Of a stretch of 21,003 nucleotides of DNA, positions 19,136-21,003 are shown piece after piece. Both the position numbers and the translations under genes were made by a program. This stretch comes from Apostichopus californicus (Eukaryota; Echinodermata; Holothuroidea; Aspidochirotida; Stichopodidae): assembly GCA_020650975.1 (NCBI GenBank), contig JAIPMN010000423.1, positions 10,469-31,471 on the forward strand. The letters are read 5' to 3'. Below the pieces are notes generated by a model. The model ran no database searches. It was not told the origin of the DNA and worked only from the letters and a program-made list of their open reading frames with translations. How positions within the stretch are numbered: position 1 is the stretch's first letter; every line of letters begins with the position of its first letter.

Positions 19136-19183
19136 CTGTTGAAAACTGGGGAAGAACTGACGGATGCCGATTATGCAAATGAG
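19136..19183 (+). CDS. Receptor pseudokinase gene: helix G exon (LLKTGEEL)
   Basis: 48 nt, phase 0 at both ends (ATTACTTACAG | ... GAG|GTAAAA), reading LLKTGEELTDADYANE. This matches the tyrosine-kinase segment LLKxGxRLxxPxxCxxE (helix G and the turn after it), with the usual Arg and Pro replaced by Glu and Asp. All codons are open. It joins in frame to the next candidate (KISATLICLNF). Confidence 0.62.
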
Positions 19184-19216
19184 GTAAAACACGGAATATT
19201 CGTCAGATTTTAAAGT

Positions 19217-19255
19217 ATGTGTGAGTGTGTGTGTTTGTGAATGCGCATGTGCGTG
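19217..19255 (+). repeat. GT-rich simple repeat
   Basis: GTGTGAGTGTGTGTGTTTGT followed by GAATGCGCATGTGCGTG, an impure TG microsatellite in the intron after the helix G exon. Confidence 0.7.
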
Positions 19256-19473
19256 GAGACTTAGAGATGAATGAAGCTCTGCAAGTTCTCACTGGTAATC
19301 GATCATTTTTGGGATGGTTGGTCAGGGTTTAGAAATGTGTGTAACAAATGACATAGGCATATTAATCGCACTATTTCTGCATCATTGTCACTAAACAGGT
19401 AAACATTATATTTATACATATTTATTTGAATATTTTGGCGTTGATCATTGTTGCGACTACATGTGTTTTATAG

Positions 19474-19527
19474 AAAATCAGTGCAACCCTTATATGTCTC
19501 AATTTTTACCTGAAAGAAATTGAATAG
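19474..19527 (+). CDS. Candidate last kinase exon (helix H), ending in TAG
   Basis: After GTGTTTTATAG the phase-0 frame reads KISATLICLNFYLKEIE and then TAG. It can be laid on the family wording IYxIMxxCWxxxPxxRP: Cys, Asn-Phe and Lys-Glu fall in place, while Trp, Pro and the helix-I Arg are lost. One extra base near the Leu codon would bring a more usual ending into frame, so this may be a frameshifted copy. Alternatively the donor TA|GTGACG continues the gene past a fold-back element inserted 23 bases downstream. Confidence 0.38.
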   Translation, partial: KISATLICLNFYLKEIE

Positions 19528-19549
19528 TGACGTTACACGCTAAGAACGA

Positions 19550-19886
19550 TGTAGCAAAAATTGCCCAACATTGTAGAATATTATTCCTAGAAATTGGGGA
19601 AGACATAGCACATGAAAAATGTTTAGCCTTTTTGCTAAACTGTGTTTAGCACAGGTTTTTCCTAAACTTTTGGGTAACATTTTTCTTAAAAATTGGGCAA
19701 AACCTGAGTTGCTAAACTATGGGCAATGTCACATTTACCCAATATTTATGAAATTTTTTACCAAAAAGTGTAGGAAAAACCTGTGCTAAACACAGTTCAG
19801 CAAAAAGTGCTAATATTTCTTACGTGCTATGTTTCCCCAATTTCTAGCACTATTATATTCTCCAATGTTGGTCACTTTTTGCTACA
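19550..19886. mobile_element. Fold-back (long terminal inverted repeat) MITE
   Basis: TGTAGCAAAAATTGCCCAAC at the left end is nearly the reverse complement of the right end (GTTGGTCACTTTTTGCTACA). The pairing continues through GAAATTGGGGAA...CATAGCAC and CTGTGTTTAGCACAGGTTTT to close to the centre around 19700-19735, giving arms of about 150 bases. Such a near-complete palindrome is typical of fold-back MITEs. No clear target duplication was found and no coding frame lies inside. Confidence 0.8.
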
Positions 19887-20231
19887 GTTGATTTTTAGAT
19901 TATACAGCAATAACAAACATGCAAATCAAATCACAAAATAGACCAAAGTCAATTTCTGATTCGCAAACTGCTTTATTTTTCACTTTCTGTTAAGCAATGG
20001 CAATTTATACAATTTCTCTTGCAGTTACTTATTCTTTTGTTTTCTATCTCGTGATATAAGTTTTAAGTGCATCTGAACATATATAATATGATTACATAAA
20101 CATTCCTCAAAAGAATTTATCACTTGGGTTTAATTTGAACAAGCTAAAATGTGATACCAAAAACTTAAAAATTGTTATCATTCACTGTCAAATGTAGCCT
20201 GTAAATTTTGTAGAGTTTGCAAGTAAGCCAG
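19887..20231. other. AT-rich gap between fold-back element and retroelement fragment
   Basis: No gene or repeat recognised. A possible acceptor (TTTCTCTTGCAG, about 20024) is followed by frames that stop within ten codons. Confidence 0.5.
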
Positions 20232-20979
20232 GCCTGAAATCTTTAAAGGACCAATTATGTCTAGAGCAACCATCTGTAAGGGTTCACCTGAAAGATACTG
20301 CCTCAACTTGGATTTTTCCTTCTTGCGTGATCCTCGTTTGGTAATGCACATTTTTACATTGTTTGCACCATTTCTCTACATCCCGTGCAATACCACTCCA
20401 ATACGCTTTCTGCTTAATTCTTCCGATCGTTTTCTTTGCCATCATGTGCTCAGAAAGGGGGTGGAGATGGGCGGCGTCCCACAATTCCCGTTTGAGTTGC
20501 TCCGGAACTACAAGCTGTAAGGATACCTTATCACCAAGGGGAGACTCGAACCTTCGGTAAAGCAATCTATTCTCCAGGATTAGACTATCCCACTGTGATC
20601 ATTAATTGTGCAGAGTTCGGCTGCCTCCTGACATGCTTTCCCATGGTGGTCGTTTATCCCACGCCTTGGCCTCCAAGAGAGGGCGAATATCTGGATCCGC
20701 TTCTTCGAGGGATCTCCAGATTACCAAACATTCCCCAGAAGAAAATGGGGTTGCATTCTCATTGTCTCCGTTGGTGACGGTGTAACATGTCATGGTCGCA
20801 ACTTCCTCATATGCGCCACCTTTCTGGAATAATTTTGCGGCCCTCTCCATATCGTGTTTTTCTTCTCGTTCGCAATGCCCACAGCCTTCAAAAGGTCGAC
20901 GGGACAAGCTGTCGGCATTGCTGTGGATTCTTCCAGATCTGTGTTCTATGGAGAAATCGTCAGTCCCAAATGTCTCTAA
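20232..20979 (-). pseudogene. Decayed Ty3/Gypsy-type pol fragment (RNase H end, integrase zinc finger, integrase start)
   Basis: On the minus strand one frame runs from 20979 to 20284. It starts in the end of RNase H and its linker (FSIEHRSGRIHSNADSLSRR, then GCGHC) and a spacer (WRSLEEADPDIRPLLEAK). It goes on to the H2C2 integrase zinc finger (HLHPLSEHMM ... YWSGIARDVEKWCKQC). Two adjacent in-frame stops lie at 20599-20604. After a stop at 20284-20286 the reading resumes one base out of step with LQMVALDIIGPL, the start of the integrase core with its first catalytic Asp. The similarity ends near 20232, and a TA microsatellite (20981-21000) cuts the upstream side. No LTR is visible. This family integrates by reverse transcription; this copy is a dead fragment. 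Confidence 0.85.
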
Positions 20980-20980
20980 C

Positions 20981-21000
20981 TATATATATATATATATATA
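20981..21000. repeat. (TA)n microsatellite
   Basis: Ten uninterrupted TA units at the right edge, abutting the upstream limit of the pol fragment. Confidence 0.9.
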
Positions 21001-21003
21001 AAT

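Overview
The window looks like a piece of an AT-rich animal genome. Coding sequence appears as short, well-bounded exons (pyrimidine tract-AG ... GTAAGT) separated by long non-coding stretches full of minisatellites, MITE-like elements and decayed transposons. There are no operons, bacterial promoters or Shine-Dalgarno sites. The gene type (an Ig-domain receptor with a tyrosine-kinase-like domain) and the repeats suggest a marine invertebrate deuterostome, possibly an echinoderm. That is an inference and was not checked against any database.

The main content is one long, intron-rich plus-strand gene spanning roughly 1848 to 19527. Reading the exons in order gives: signal peptide plus Ig domain 1 (1848-2226); a second Ig exon broken by two frameshifts (3769-4057); a Ser/Thr/Asn-rich stalk and transmembrane helix (4789-5007); a juxtamembrane region in small exons (5191-6550); an unresolved kinase N-lobe (6551-8827); and the kinase hinge/alphaD-alphaE exon (8828-9015). 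Next come the catalytic loop and magnesium-loop exon (9677-9796) and the activation-segment end (14986-15071). A run of very small exons for alphaF to alphaI follows (15159-19527). Reading phases match at every proposed junction except inside the N-lobe gap and within the frameshifted Ig exon. The kinase landmarks are altered: HRD reads HPE, DFG reads DFW and the APE position reads SPS. The product, if made, would be a receptor pseudokinase. With a double frameshift in the second Ig exon and no clean N-lobe, the locus may be a recently dead member of a larger family.

At the left edge (1 to about 155) a minus-strand open stretch looks like a coding exon of a different, unrecognised gene. At the right edge (20232-20979, minus strand) lies a decayed Ty3/Gypsy-type pol fragment (RNase H-integrase linker, integrase zinc finger and start of the integrase core).

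Between exons there are: a 49-bp five-copy minisatellite with nearby duplications (5281-6086); a 362-bp MITE with TA flanks (8117-8478) and a related end at 15853; a 0.44-kb diverged tandem duplication (10895-11785); a 550-bp hAT-like deletion derivative that still holds the end of a transposase (12700-13249); and a 337-bp fold-back element (19550-19886). No RNA genes or CRISPR arrays were found.
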